Source of the DNA: Ferruginibacter yonginensis
Lineage (GTDB): Bacteria > Bacteroidota > Bacteroidia > Chitinophagales > Chitinophagaceae
Length of the DNA: 64,000 nucleotides
NCBI RefSeq assembly: GCF_042651465.1
Contig: NZ_JBHSCZ010000002.1
Coordinates: 558,001-622,000, forward strand
Reading direction: 5' to 3'
Of this stretch, positions 51,208 through 60,397 are shown piece after piece. The notes below the pieces were generated by a model. The model saw only the letters and a list, made by a program, of their open reading frames with translations, was not told the origin of the DNA and made no database searches. The number at the start of each line of letters is the position of its first letter. The first letter of the stretch is position 1. A program made the translations under genes and the position numbers.

Positions 51208-53370
51208 TTATTTTGGTATGGTAAAATAAAATGTACTTCCTTCGTTGATTGTGGATTCAACCCAAAGTTGCCCTCCTTGTTGTGTAATTATTTTTTTACA
51301 TGTTGCTAAACCTAAACCATTGCCGGTATATGTTTCGTTGGTATGTAACCTATTAAATACATTAAAAATACTTTCATGGTATTCAGGTTCAATACCAATA
51401 CCATTGTCTTTAAATGCAAATAGCCAATCATCATTATTAGGTATTGCACTAATTTCAATTAGTGGTTGGTTATGTTGTAACTGATATTTTAAAGCATTGA
51501 GTAATAGGTTTTGAAAAACTAGTTTTAAGCCTGTTGCAACACTATTAACTGTAGGTAAAGTACCAACAATAATGGTGGCATTTTTTTCAGCAATTACATT
51601 ATGTTGAAGCTTTAAAACATCGGCTAAAATTTCTTGCGTTTTTACAGAAGTTTTTTCTCCGTATGCGGCAGCTGTTTTGGTATATATGAGTAATTCGTTA
51701 ATAAGGGTGGTCATGCGGAGTGCACTATCAACGGCAAAGTTGATGTATTTATTTCCTTTTTCATCAAGTACACTTCCATAATTTTTTTGTAGCAATTGCA
51801 TAAAATTACTGATCATACGAAGTGGTTCTTTCAGGTCGTGTGATGCAACTGATGCAAATTGTTCAAGTTCAGCATTTTTGTGTGTTAATGCTTTTCTTAT
51901 TTGTACGAACTCCTCTATAAGCCTACCTTCTGGTATTACAGCAATTACGTTGTTATTTTCATCGAACAAGGGTTTCATATTGAACAATATTGTTTGTGGA
52001 TTTTTATTTGCATCCCAAACGGCTACTTCATACTCTACCCATTGTCCTAACAATACTTTATCAAAGTTTGCTTTTAGTTGCGTTTTTGTGGCTTCATTTA
52101 TTTGCCACCAATAACAATCCCAAAAATGTTTTCCAATTACGTCTTTTGGTTGTAAGCCAGCAAAAGCCAAGGCTGTTTCATTGGCTTCTAACAAAATACC
52201 ATCTGTATTTAAAAAACCTATAAACTGAAATACGGAATTAAATATGCCTCTAAATTTTTGTTCACTGGTTTGTAAAGCAAGTGCTTGTTTTTTTTGTTCA
52301 TCAATATGTTGAAAAGTACCATATAATTTTATGCATTTGTTATTTTTAAACACCGGTACTCCTTTTGAACGAACCCAAATTTCATCACCCTTTGCTGTGA
52401 TAAGCTGTAGTTCTATCTCAAATGATTCGCCTTTTTCAATTGCATTGTTAATCGCATTTATTAATTGTAAACGGTTATTACCTTCTTTATAAAAATTAAT
52501 TCCGCTTGCTAAATTGGGCGAATAACTTTGAGGTACGCCATGAATTTTTTTTGTAGTGGGTGACCAGTATATACTTTGTTTTGTAATATCATATTCCCAT
52601 GCACCAATTTTGGCATCATTATTAGCATCTTCTAATAATTCAATTTTGGTATTGAGTGCTTCAATTTGTTGTTTAACAAATTCATATTGGTTTATTAAAC
52701 ATTCATACGCTACTTCGTAATTTTTGTGGGTGATAGCATCATCAAATTTATTGTACTGGTTTTCGAAATTTTGGAGTGTAGCAAAATGATCATCTTTATT
52801 TTTTTGATATGCAATTTCACTAACATCGTATAATTTTTTAAATAGTGTATTGGTGTTTTCAATTAATTTACCCTGCTTTTTTTTATTAATCATTATCACT
52901 ACTTGGTTACGTAGTTTTTTCAAAGCTTCAACTTGTAATGAACTTAGTTGTTTGGGTTTATGATCCATTACACAAAAATTACCTAAAATAAAACCTTCAT
53001 CATCCACAATAGGAACACTTGCATAAAAAGCTATGTAGGGGCTATCAACAACATAAGGGTGGTTGTAAAATCGCTCATCTTCTGTGGTATCATTAATGAT
53101 AAAAAAATCGCTTTTTTCATATATGGCATATGTACAAAAGCTAAGCTCTCTGCTTGCTTGTACAATATCTGTGCCTTTGCTCCCTTTAAAATGTTGCGTA
53201 TGTTCATCCATAAACGCAATAAAAGAAATAGGCGTATCACAGATGATAGAGGCTAAATCTGCCAAATCACTGAATATATTATTCGGCATTGCATTAATAA
53301 TGTCATACTTATGTAATGCGGCCACTCTTAAATGATCGTTACTATGTATGGGTGCCTTTTTCATTTTCAT
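51208..53370 (-). CDS. GAF-PAS-PAS sensor histidine kinase
   Basis: The ATG at 53370 (or 53364) gives about 720 residues; the frame extends back to 53451 inside the upstream gene but without sensible sequence. Domains: GAF (about 15-170, DLASIICDTPISFIAFMDEHTQHFKG), a helical spacer, PAS_3 (about 235-365), PAS (about 375-485, SVFQFIGFLNTDGILLEANETAL), HisKA with His511 (SVASHDLKEPLRMI) and HATPase (FKDNGIGIEPEY, GNGLGLATCKK). It is soluble. The gene overlaps the upstream kinase gene by 29 bases, so translation is probably coupled. Confidence 0.92.
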   Translation of the reverse strand: MKMKKAPIHSNDHLRVAALHKYDIINAMPNNIFSDLADLASIICDTPISFIAFMDEHTQHFKGSKGTDIVQASRELSFCTYAIYEKSDFFIINDTTEDERFYNHPYVVDSPYIAFYASVPIVDDEGFILGNFCVMDHKPKQLSSLQVEALKKLRNQVVIMINKKKQGKLIENTNTLFKKLYDVSEIAYQKNKDDHFATLQNFENQYNKFDDAITHKNYEVAYECLINQYEFVKQQIEALNTKIELLEDANNDAKIGAWEYDITKQSIYWSPTTKKIHGVPQSYSPNLASGINFYKEGNNRLQLINAINNAIEKGESFEIELQLITAKGDEIWVRSKGVPVFKNNKCIKLYGTFQHIDEQKKQALALQTSEQKFRGIFNSVFQFIGFLNTDGILLEANETALAFAGLQPKDVIGKHFWDCYWWQINEATKTQLKANFDKVLLGQWVEYEVAVWDANKNPQTILFNMKPLFDENNNVIAVIPEGRLIEEFVQIRKALTHKNAELEQFASVASHDLKEPLRMISNFMQLLQKNYGSVLDEKGNKYINFAVDSALRMTTLINELLIYTKTAAAYGEKTSVKTQEILADVLKLQHNVIAEKNATIIVGTLPTVNSVATGLKLVFQNLLLNALKYQLQHNQPLIEISAIPNNDDWLFAFKDNGIGIEPEYHESIFNVFNRLHTNETYTGNGLGLATCKKIITQQGGQLWVESTINEGSTFYFTIPK

Positions 53371-54679
53371 GATAAACTGGTATTGTAAAATAAAATTCAC
53401 TGCCATGGTTTTCAATAGAATGTACCCCAACAGTACCTCCCATTTGTTCAATTATCTTTTTTGTAATAGCCAAACCGAGTCCAGTGCCTTTATAATTATT
53501 TGTTTGATGTAATCGTTGAAACAAATTAAAAATTTGCTCGTGGTAAGCTGGTGCTATACCTATTCCATTATCGCAAATACTAAATTGATAATAGTTATTC
53601 GATTGTGTAAAGTTGATTTCTATAATTGCATGATGGTTTGTTTTTGTATATTTTAATGCGTTACTTATTATATTTTGAAATACTTGCTTTATACCTGCTT
53701 TTGATACATAAATTGTTGGCAATTGTTCATAAATGAATACAGCTTTTTTTTCATTGATTATTTTACTGTAAAGAAATTTTATTTCAGTGATAATTTCATT
53801 TATGTCAACTTTTGATATTTCATTTTCTTTTCTTCCTGCTCTGGAGTATTCTAATAAATCCATAATCATTTGCTGCATTCTTTTAGCACCATCGGTAGCA
53901 AAAAATATGTATTGCTTGCCTTTGTCGTCAATAATATTGTAATACTTTTTTTCAATGAGTTGTAAAAAACTAGCAATCATTCTCAATGGCTCTTGCAAAT
54001 CATGCGATGCAACGTATGCGAATTGCTCAAGTTCAGTGTTTTTTTGTTCAACCAATGAAACTGTTTGTTGCAGCAATTGTTGTTGCGTTTTAAATTTTTC
54101 TTGAAGTGCCCGTTCTTTATCAATGGTATTTTGTAGCCCAATAAAAATTTTGGGTATTAATGCGGTGGCTAAAAAACTTAGAAATATTAAATTAGATGAT
54201 ACTGCTATCCATGCTGATAATGAATTATGTTCATATATAAGCCATGGTAATAAATTTAACCACTTAGCTATACCGAAACCAATACAAAATAATGCATTGA
54301 TGATAGCTGGGTAATAAGTAAATGTATTTGAAAAAACCAAAATAAAGAAAATGCATGCGGCAAATAAAAAAAGCAATCCTGGTCCTACGAGGCCAAGGTA
54401 ATAAATAAAGAATCCGCTTAGGGTATATGTACAAATAGCAAAAATTATTTTTCTAATTTCTACATGTAAATTTCTTACAAAGCCAATCATTAATATCGCT
54501 AAAACAATTATTACATCTATTACAACTAATACTGGCTTATGTACAATAATGGAATAATATAAGCCAGGTATTAAGGCAATTAAGCATAATGGCAATAAAT
54601 AAATAATGATATTGGCAAATAAATTATTGCGCCAATAACTAATATCTTGCACCTGAACATCAGTTGCACTGCAATTCAT
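53342..54679 (-). CDS. Membrane sensor histidine kinase
   Basis: From the ATG at 54679 the protein has 445 residues; a TTG at 54715 overlapping the previous stop (TTGA) is an alternative start. About six transmembrane helices occupy residues 20-190 and no periplasmic sensor domain is visible, followed by a coiled-coil linker, HisKA with His226 (YVASHDLQEPLRMI) and HATPase (CDNGIGIAPAYHEQ, GTGLGLAITKK). The kinase core is very similar to that of the adjacent 1125-residue kinase, pointing to local duplication. It may sense membrane state or a small hydrophobic signal. Confidence 0.92.
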   Translation of the reverse strand: MNCSATDVQVQDISYWRNNLFANIIIYLLPLCLIALIPGLYYSIIVHKPVLVVIDVIIVLAILMIGFVRNLHVEIRKIIFAICTYTLSGFFIYYLGLVGPGLLFLFAACIFFILVFSNTFTYYPAIINALFCIGFGIAKWLNLLPWLIYEHNSLSAWIAVSSNLIFLSFLATALIPKIFIGLQNTIDKERALQEKFKTQQQLLQQTVSLVEQKNTELEQFAYVASHDLQEPLRMIASFLQLIEKKYYNIIDDKGKQYIFFATDGAKRMQQMIMDLLEYSRAGRKENEISKVDINEIITEIKFLYSKIINEKKAVFIYEQLPTIYVSKAGIKQVFQNIISNALKYTKTNHHAIIEINFTQSNNYYQFSICDNGIGIAPAYHEQIFNLFQRLHQTNNYKGTGLGLAITKKIIEQMGGTVGVHSIENHGSEFYFTIPVYHENEKGTHT

Positions 54680-54711
54680 TTTAATGGTGTTGGTATATGT
54701 ACGCCAAATAC

Positions 54712-57700
54712 TCAATGGTTGCTTTTTAATATGGTGAAATAAAATGTGCTTCCTTTATTTTCTGACGATGTTACCCATATTTTTCCCCCTAAACTTTCAA
54801 CAATTTTTTTGGTAATGGCCAAACCTATACCGGTGCCCTTGTATGTATCTTTTGGATGTAGGCGTTGAAATATCACAAAAATTTTATCGAAATAATCAGG
54901 TGCAATGCCAATGCCATTATCTTTTATTGCGAATTGCCAATAAGTATCTGTAGCGGTGTACGAAATATCTATTTTAGGAATATTGCTGGCCTGTTGATAT
55001 TTTAAACTGTTGCTAATAATATTTTGAAATACTTGCCTTAAAGGACTTTTAAAGCCTGCAATGGAGGGTAATTTTTCGCTTGTAATGATGGCTTTTTTTT
55101 CTTTTATATTTTTTTGGTAAAGTGTTATTATATCTTTTACAATTTCGTTTAAGTCCACTTCTTCCAATTGTTCGTGCCTGCGACCCACCCTTGAATATTC
55201 TAATAAATCAAGAATAATTTGTCGCATTCTACTAGCACCATCAACAGCAAAATGCATGTATTGTTTGCCTCTATCATCAATTACATCGCTGTATTTTTTT
55301 TGCAGTTGTGTAATAAAACTTGTGATCATTCTTAACGGCTCTTGTAAATCATGCGATGCTACATAGGCAAATTGTTCTAATTCAAAGTTTGAGTTTGCTA
55401 AATCTTTACTATGTTTTTCTAAATTTTTATTGAGTTTGTGCAGTTCATCATCTGCTTTTTTTCTTTCAGTCATATCTTTAATATAGGCTGAAAGTCCTTC
55501 TGCTGAAGGGTATAAACTAACTTCTAACCAAATATTTAAAGGATGGTATAGCGTTTCAAACTGTTGTACAGTATGTAGTTCAACTGCCTTGTTGTAGTAA
55601 GTAGAAAATGTTTTATTGAACTTTAAAATTTTGTGCAATGATTGACCAATGGCTATTTCTTTTGAAATATCAAAAAGTGATGCAGCAACTTTGTTCCAAT
55701 AGGTAATGCAGCCATATTTATCAACGGTAAAAAATGCATCACCAATACTTTCTAGTATCGTATTTTTTTCTTTGTAAACTTCAAGTAATTCAAGCTCTGC
55801 TTTTTTGCGATCATTAATATCTTGAAAACTACCATATACTTTTACACAAACACCGTCTTTAAATTCGGCTTCGCCAATGGTACGCACCCATTTGGTATTA
55901 CCTTTAAAAGTGATGATTTGCAATTCTTCATCCCACGGAATACCGTTTTCCATAGCGGTTTTTACTTTAGCTATGATAGTATCTCTATCAATACCTTTTT
56001 TAAAATATTGAATACCGTTTGCTAAAGTTGGTTTATAGTTGCTTGGTGCTTCTCTAATTTCTTTGATAATATCTGACCAAAAAACGGTGCCCTTTTCAAC
56101 ATCAATTTCCCAACTACCAATTTTTGCTAGTTTATAAGCGTTGTTAAGTAAATTTTCAGTTTGTTTTTTTTCTGTGATGTCTTGTATGGTGCCTTCAAAA
56201 ACTACCTCATTTTCGGTATTGATGTAACCAATTTCTTGTATCCATTTTATATTACCATTAGGCAGTACAAGGCGATAGATAATATTTATGTTTGATTGTT
56301 GTACTACAGCATTTTTTAAACTAGTTTCATATAGTTTTCTATCACTTATGTGAATATATTTTTTATAAATGTCAAAGGTGAGTATTGTTTGATGATGCTC
56401 AATTTCTAGTAGTTTGTAAATTTCATCAGACCAAAAAATGTTATTGATTGATGGTATCCATTTCCAATAAACGAGCTTAGCAATACTCGTTGCAATGCTC
56501 AATTTATTTTCGCTCAGTAATAAGTTTTTAAGTGTTGCTTCTTGTTCGGTAACATCTACAATATGGATGAGTGATACGGTTCGCCCTTTATAGGTTAATA
56601 AATGGCCTGTAATAGAAACATACATTAACGTACCATCTTTTTTTAAATGGCGCCAAATTCGTTTATGAATATTGCCGTATGTTTCAGTGTTTTTTATAGT
56701 GGCTAGTATTAAAGGAATATCTTCTGGTGGCCTAATTTCTTCAATTTTTAATTGTAAAAACTCTTCTCTGGTATAGCCGTACTTCATTAATGCCTCTTCG
56801 TTAGCCTCAATAATTTTATGGGTCTCAAAATCCCAAATTAGCATAGGTGAAGGGTTGTTTTCAAATAAGTATTTGTAACTTTTTTCAGATGCTTCTAATT
56901 GTTTTTTGGCTAGTGCAGCTTCTGTAATATTTGATATAGTGCCATACAGCCAGTTACTTTTTGTTTGTTCGTTAAATTGAAATTCAGCTAATAAATGAAC
57001 AATTTTATGTGTTCCTTTTTTTGAAATGATATTTATTTCAGTATCGATTGTGATTTTGTTTTGTTCAGCGGCTTTTTTTGCTTTTAAAATTTTTAATGTT
57101 TCATTGGGGTGCACCAATGCTATGAAGTCGTTAAAATGCAATACGGTGTTTGGTGAAGGCTGCCAATCAAACATTCTAAAAACTTCATCACTCCAATAAA
57201 TAATATCGTTTGTAATATCGTACTCCCAATTACCCATTTGTACAATACGTTGGGCATTTTTTAAAAGTTGGTTAGCCGATTCTATTTCTTTTTGCTGTTT
57301 TTTAGCATCGGTTATATCAATAAAAACACCAAATAGTTTTGTAGTAACGCCTTGTTCGTTTACTTCAACATCGCCAGATGATTTTATATATCGTATTTCG
57401 CCTGAAGGCCTAACTATTCTTTTTTCAATTTCGTAATGTTGGCAAGTAACGATGGCATTTTGATAAGCAGTAGTGGCGCTTTCAACATCATCAGGATGAA
57501 TCAGTTTTGTAGTGTTTTCAAATGTACTTTCAAAGCCATTGGGTTCAAAACCACAAATTCTATAAAATTCATCTGACAAATAAATGTTGTTTGTAATAAT
57601 ATCGAATTCCCAACTGCCTATATGTGCTTGTTGTTCAAGTTTATTGATGTGAGCTTGATGCTTATCATTAAGGGTTTTCTCAAAATTATATTTTTCGGCA

Positions 57701-58089
57701 TGTACGGTACTAAAGGCTTTGTGAAACGTTATCATTACATGTGTATCAACATCAGCATTATCAAGCTTAATTGGTGTAAATTCAAATTGTAAAGCGGTAT
57801 TTTCTGTAAGCGAATTTTTATTAATTTTTAAAAACGGTGTTTGTATTTTTTTATGTAGATGAATGGCATTATTTACATACAATTCAAAGTTGAATGTTTC
57901 ATCAAACTGAAATTCATTAAAAATAACTGATAGTGGTTGTGCAATAATTTTGGATGAACTCGTATTTAAAAAATTGCATACAGCCTCATTGCAATTGTTT
58001 ACCATCATTGTATTGTTTTTTACAACAATTATAAACGTAGGTATAGGTAACAGCTCAAATACTTTTGTAAAGTAATGTTCGCTTGGCAT
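54712..58089 (-). CDS. Multi-PAS sensor histidine kinase (about seven PAS domains)
   Basis: A 1125-residue soluble kinase. PAS-type domains lie at about 5-125 (divergent), 155-265, 280-390, 405-525, 535-655, 660-775 and 785-890; most of the middle ones are PAS_3-like, beginning GxWE(F/Y)DI and ending in the PAC form FG(V/S)xxDI(T/N). A coiled coil leads to HisKA with His913 (VASHDLQEPLRMITSF) and HATPase (KDNGIGIAPDYFDK, GTGIGLAITKK). No transmembrane helix or output domain is present. It is the first gene of a five-gene kinase/receiver operon and lies downstream of the terminator of the ECF sigma pair. Confidence 0.93.
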   Translation of the reverse strand: MPSEHYFTKVFELLPIPTFIIVVKNNTMMVNNCNEAVCNFLNTSSSKIIAQPLSVIFNEFQFDETFNFELYVNNAIHLHKKIQTPFLKINKNSLTENTALQFEFTPIKLDNADVDTHVMITFHKAFSTVHAEKYNFEKTLNDKHQAHINKLEQQAHIGSWEFDIITNNIYLSDEFYRICGFEPNGFESTFENTTKLIHPDDVESATTAYQNAIVTCQHYEIEKRIVRPSGEIRYIKSSGDVEVNEQGVTTKLFGVFIDITDAKKQQKEIESANQLLKNAQRIVQMGNWEYDITNDIIYWSDEVFRMFDWQPSPNTVLHFNDFIALVHPNETLKILKAKKAAEQNKITIDTEINIISKKGTHKIVHLLAEFQFNEQTKSNWLYGTISNITEAALAKKQLEASEKSYKYLFENNPSPMLIWDFETHKIIEANEEALMKYGYTREEFLQLKIEEIRPPEDIPLILATIKNTETYGNIHKRIWRHLKKDGTLMYVSITGHLLTYKGRTVSLIHIVDVTEQEATLKNLLLSENKLSIATSIAKLVYWKWIPSINNIFWSDEIYKLLEIEHHQTILTFDIYKKYIHISDRKLYETSLKNAVVQQSNINIIYRLVLPNGNIKWIQEIGYINTENEVVFEGTIQDITEKKQTENLLNNAYKLAKIGSWEIDVEKGTVFWSDIIKEIREAPSNYKPTLANGIQYFKKGIDRDTIIAKVKTAMENGIPWDEELQIITFKGNTKWVRTIGEAEFKDGVCVKVYGSFQDINDRKKAELELLEVYKEKNTILESIGDAFFTVDKYGCITYWNKVAASLFDISKEIAIGQSLHKILKFNKTFSTYYNKAVELHTVQQFETLYHPLNIWLEVSLYPSAEGLSAYIKDMTERKKADDELHKLNKNLEKHSKDLANSNFELEQFAYVASHDLQEPLRMITSFITQLQKKYSDVIDDRGKQYMHFAVDGASRMRQIILDLLEYSRVGRRHEQLEEVDLNEIVKDIITLYQKNIKEKKAIITSEKLPSIAGFKSPLRQVFQNIISNSLKYQQASNIPKIDISYTATDTYWQFAIKDNGIGIAPDYFDKIFVIFQRLHPKDTYKGTGIGLAITKKIVESLGGKIWVTSSENKGSTFYFTILKSNH

Positions 58090-58263
58090 TTTAAGGTTAA
58101 AAGTTTGATGTAGTAGTTAGTTTTATGCCATAGTTTAAACTTTTAAAAAATGATAAACATTCATTAAAAACTTATGACTTTGTAGCTTATTAAAAATAAA
58201 TTTAATTTTTCATTATATTAAGCTACACCACCAAAATTTTAATATTTTTTGATAATAATTAGT

Positions 58264-58296
58264 AAAAAATACTACAATGGAGGCTGCTTTGTAGTA
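58264..58296 (-). terminator. Terminator of the ECF sigma/anti-sigma operon
   Basis: TACTACAA and TTGTAGTA form an 8-bp stem over a GC-rich loop; on the minus strand a T-run follows. A second hairpin just before it (58303-58334) has the perfect 9-bp stem CTACATAAA/TTTATGTAG without a U-run. Confidence 0.7.
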
Positions 58297-58358
58297 TATA
58301 TTCTACATAAAGGCATCAAAACAATTTTATGTAGCCAAGGTAGCAACGCATTTCCTTT

Positions 58359-58610
58359 TTAAAGGGTTTCCAAAATTGATTTAATCGCTTCTTTTTTTTG
58401 TGGATTTAAAGTAGCGTCATGGTGTTGGTGTAAATGGCATGCATTGTTTTGTATTAGTTTTGTTTGAGCAACAAAAAGTCGGCATGTTTTACATATTGCT
58501 AAATGTAGGTACAGTTTTAATTGCTCCATAAAAGTGGTGCTGCCTTCATCTTTTTTACAAGTGTAATAGGTAGCTTGTTTACAACTAATATTTAAAAGTT
58601 TTTTAATCAT
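58359..58610 (-). CDS. Small zinc-binding anti-sigma-like protein
   Basis: An 83-residue cytoplasmic protein with a ZAS-type zinc motif: His36-x3-Cys40-x2-Cys43 (LHLAICKTCRLF) preceded by Cys10 and Cys18, either of which could be the fourth ligand. No transmembrane helix follows, so it would be a soluble zf-HC2-type anti-sigma, perhaps redox-responsive like RsrA. It starts one base after the ECF sigma gene stop, strongly suggesting co-regulation. His residues near the end (CHLHQHHD) could also bind metal. Confidence 0.75.
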   Translation of the reverse strand: MIKKLLNISCKQATYYTCKKDEGSTTFMEQLKLYLHLAICKTCRLFVAQTKLIQNNACHLHQHHDATLNPQKKEAIKSILETL

Positions 58611-58611
58611 T

Positions 58612-59175
58612 TTATTGAATATTAATCCAGTTTTTTTCTAAACAACTGCGTAAGTGTAATTTGCATCGGTGCACCAATACCCAGTAGTTTGATGCAGTTA
58701 TATTGAGTATTTCACAAATTTTATCAGCATCCATATCATCCATAAATTTCATTACAAATACATGTTGTTGTATGCTTTTTAGTTTGTTTTTACATTTTTC
58801 TAAAACCGTATAAAATTCCTTTGCCTCAATGCGTTTATCATAATTTATATTCCATTCTTTTGGAGCGCCTGCTTGTTGGTTCCAATGGGTGCCTTCAAAA
58901 TAATAATCTTCTTCTGCACTGCTTGCAATAGCTGCGTTGTGGGTTTGCTTTCGAAAGTGATCAATTATTTTATTTTTACAAATAGCATATAACCAATTTT
59001 TTTCTGATGCTAGGCCATTATAACTTTCTTTAGCACGCCAAGCACTCAAAAATGTTTCTTGCACAATATCTTCAGCAAAGCCTACATCTTTCACTCGTAC
59101 AATAGTATACCTAAACAATTCATCTGCATAATTGTCAACCCAATTTTCTGGAATAAAAACCCTGTTTTGTTGCAT
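58612..59175 (-). CDS. ECF-type RNA polymerase sigma factor
   Basis: A 187-residue sigma factor with region 2 (YADELFRYTIVRVKDVGFAEDIVQETFLSAW, then NWLYAICKNKIIDHFRK) and region 4 (FVMKFMDDMDADKICEILNITASNYWVLVHRCK), the two joined by a roughly 40-residue linker. It lacks region 1 and 3. It is followed directly by the zinc-binding anti-sigma-like gene. The closest neighbours, a kinase operon and a DUF1223 gene, could be targets but nothing in the sequence proves it. Confidence 0.92.
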   Translation of the reverse strand: MQQNRVFIPENWVDNYADELFRYTIVRVKDVGFAEDIVQETFLSAWRAKESYNGLASEKNWLYAICKNKIIDHFRKQTHNAAIASSAEEDYYFEGTHWNQQAGAPKEWNINYDKRIEAKEFYTVLEKCKNKLKSIQQHVFVMKFMDDMDADKICEILNITASNYWVLVHRCKLHLRSCLEKNWINIQ

Positions 59176-59240
59176 ATATGTGTACTTAGTATGCTATCAA
59201 GTTACTTTAATTATCAATTATTTTAATACCGCTATATAAA

Positions 59241-60026
59241 TTATTGAATTGTGGTTGCTGTTGCGCCAATTATAGTACGGTTATTTTTCTGTTGAATATA
59301 GGCCACAATTGAAGCGTTATTTTTTGCAGGTGTTGGTGTCGTTGCAAAAATTTCAGTTCCTTTTGTTGCGGCTGTTTTGGTAATGAATTGCCTTACTACA
59401 TGATCATTCTCCAACGTTCTTCCGCCATTTTCACCTCTTTTTACAACAGTGGTTTCGCTATTAGATACTAAAGCAAAATTTACATCACAGTCTCTAAAGT
59501 TGCCTTCTAATTCATAATCAATTTGTATGGCATTTTCGGCGTTATAACGAACAAACAAATACTTAAATCTAGCGGCAGTTTTGGTGTTAAGGGCACTATT
59601 TAATACGTTATAAAGTGTAGTATTATCAGACCCCACAAATTCTTTATTGCCATTTACTACTAATTGAGGTGTGTAGGAGCCATTAATACCAAAAGCATCA
59701 ACATAATCACTTTGCCTTTTCGAAAAAGCTTTGTTGCTAAATGGATCTGCCCAGCCCAGTCTATTCCAATAATCAACATGAAACGACAGGGCAAATATTT
59801 TTTTACCTTTAGTATTTATAATGGTTTCTTTTAGCAATTTATCAGCTGAAGGGCAGCTTGAACAGCCTTGTGAAGTAAACAACTCTAACACCGCAACAGG
59901 TTCATATACACCAATGAAAGGTTTACTGTTTAAATGTAAATTGGCATTGTTACTATTTTTTGCAAAGCATAATATAGCTATAAAACCTACCGTTACTAAT
60001 AAAGCTATTGTTTTAATTAAACGCAT
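59241..60026 (-). CDS. DUF1223-family exported thioredoxin-like protein
   Basis: A 261-residue protein with an N-terminal hydrophobic signal/anchor (about 5-21) and the DUF1223 signature VLELFTSQGCSSCPSADKLL, where Cys55 and Cys58 form a CxxC in thioredoxin-like position. HVDYWNRLGWADPFS and SYTPQLVVNG are further family blocks. DUF1223 proteins are secreted thioredoxin-fold proteins of unknown substrate. A minus-strand intrinsic terminator and a -7-like box lie upstream, which may make up an attenuated leader. Confidence 0.9.
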   Translation of the reverse strand: MRLIKTIALLVTVGFIAILCFAKNSNNANLHLNSKPFIGVYEPVAVLELFTSQGCSSCPSADKLLKETIINTKGKKIFALSFHVDYWNRLGWADPFSNKAFSKRQSDYVDAFGINGSYTPQLVVNGNKEFVGSDNTTLYNVLNSALNTKTAARFKYLFVRYNAENAIQIDYELEGNFRDCDVNFALVSNSETTVVKRGENGGRTLENDHVVRQFITKTAATKGTEIFATTPTPAKNNASIVAYIQQKNNRTIIGATATTIQ

Positions 60027-60109
60027 ATTTATTTGATTTATCTACCCTGAAATTGATGTGATATTATAGTTACGTTTATTTATATACAGCCTTACACATA
60101 ATAGCATAC

Positions 60110-60207
60110 AAAAAAATAGGCCATCTTAAAAGATGACCTACAATGAGGGGTGATGTAGTTTGTGGTTTTTCAAGAGATTAAGATCTTGATATTTTTTGTT
60201 TTATTGG
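60110..60207 (-). ncRNA. Candidate small RNA or attenuator leader upstream of the DUF1223 gene
   Basis: On the minus strand, a start near 60207 (downstream of TAGATTTG at 60214-60221) would give a transcript of about 100 nt carrying a CAAGA/TCTTG hairpin and ending in an intrinsic terminator: TAGG-CATCTT stem (60117-60140, one mismatch) followed by seven T residues. No minus-strand gene lies upstream that would need this terminator. It could be an independent sRNA or a terminated leader of the DUF1223 gene. Confidence 0.4.
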
Positions 60208-60213
60208 ATATAT

Positions 60214-60221
60214 CAAATCTA
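60214..60221 (-). promoter_or_regulatory. Candidate -7 box for the small RNA/leader
   Basis: The minus strand reads TAGATTTG, a perfect TAnnTTTG. No matching -33 TTTG is seen 19-20 bases upstream. Confidence 0.35.
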
Positions 60222-60366
60222 CTACTACGTATTATGTATGGTTGTAGTAATTGATTTTATATTGATGTAGTATTTCTACGATAGATAAGGCTTTTTCTTT
60301 ATATAACTAACATCTTACACTAAAAGTCATACATATTAACGGCTTTTATACATCAAACCCATTACT

Positions 60367-60374
60367 TATATTTG
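60367..60374 (+). promoter_or_regulatory. -7 promoter box of the GH3-family gene
   Basis: TATATTTG matches TAnnTTTG exactly, 23 bases before the ATG at 60398, with a TTTT 19 bases upstream near -33. Confidence 0.55.
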
Positions 60375-60397
60375 TTGCCCACAACAATTTGTTCATA

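Larger units (their letters stand above)
60027..60397. other. Divergent spacer with structured sequence
   Basis: A 371-base spacer between the divergent DUF1223 and GH3 genes. No protein gene is seen. It holds a minus-strand terminator (60110-60141), a minus-strand TAnnTTTG box (60214-60221), a small hairpin CAAGA/TCTTG (60171-60188), several CTAC/GTAG complementary blocks (60219-60281), and the GH3 promoter box. Confidence 0.5.

Noticed and set aside
49329..58089. Phytochrome or circadian (Kai-like) system
   Set aside because: The lone receiver is Rcp1-like and a GAF domain is present, but there is no PHY domain, no bilin-binding Cys context and no KaiB/KaiC.
60110..60141. Terminator belonging to the DUF1223 gene
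   Set aside because: It lies upstream of that gene's start, not after its stop, so it cannot end its transcript; it is treated as a small RNA or leader signal.
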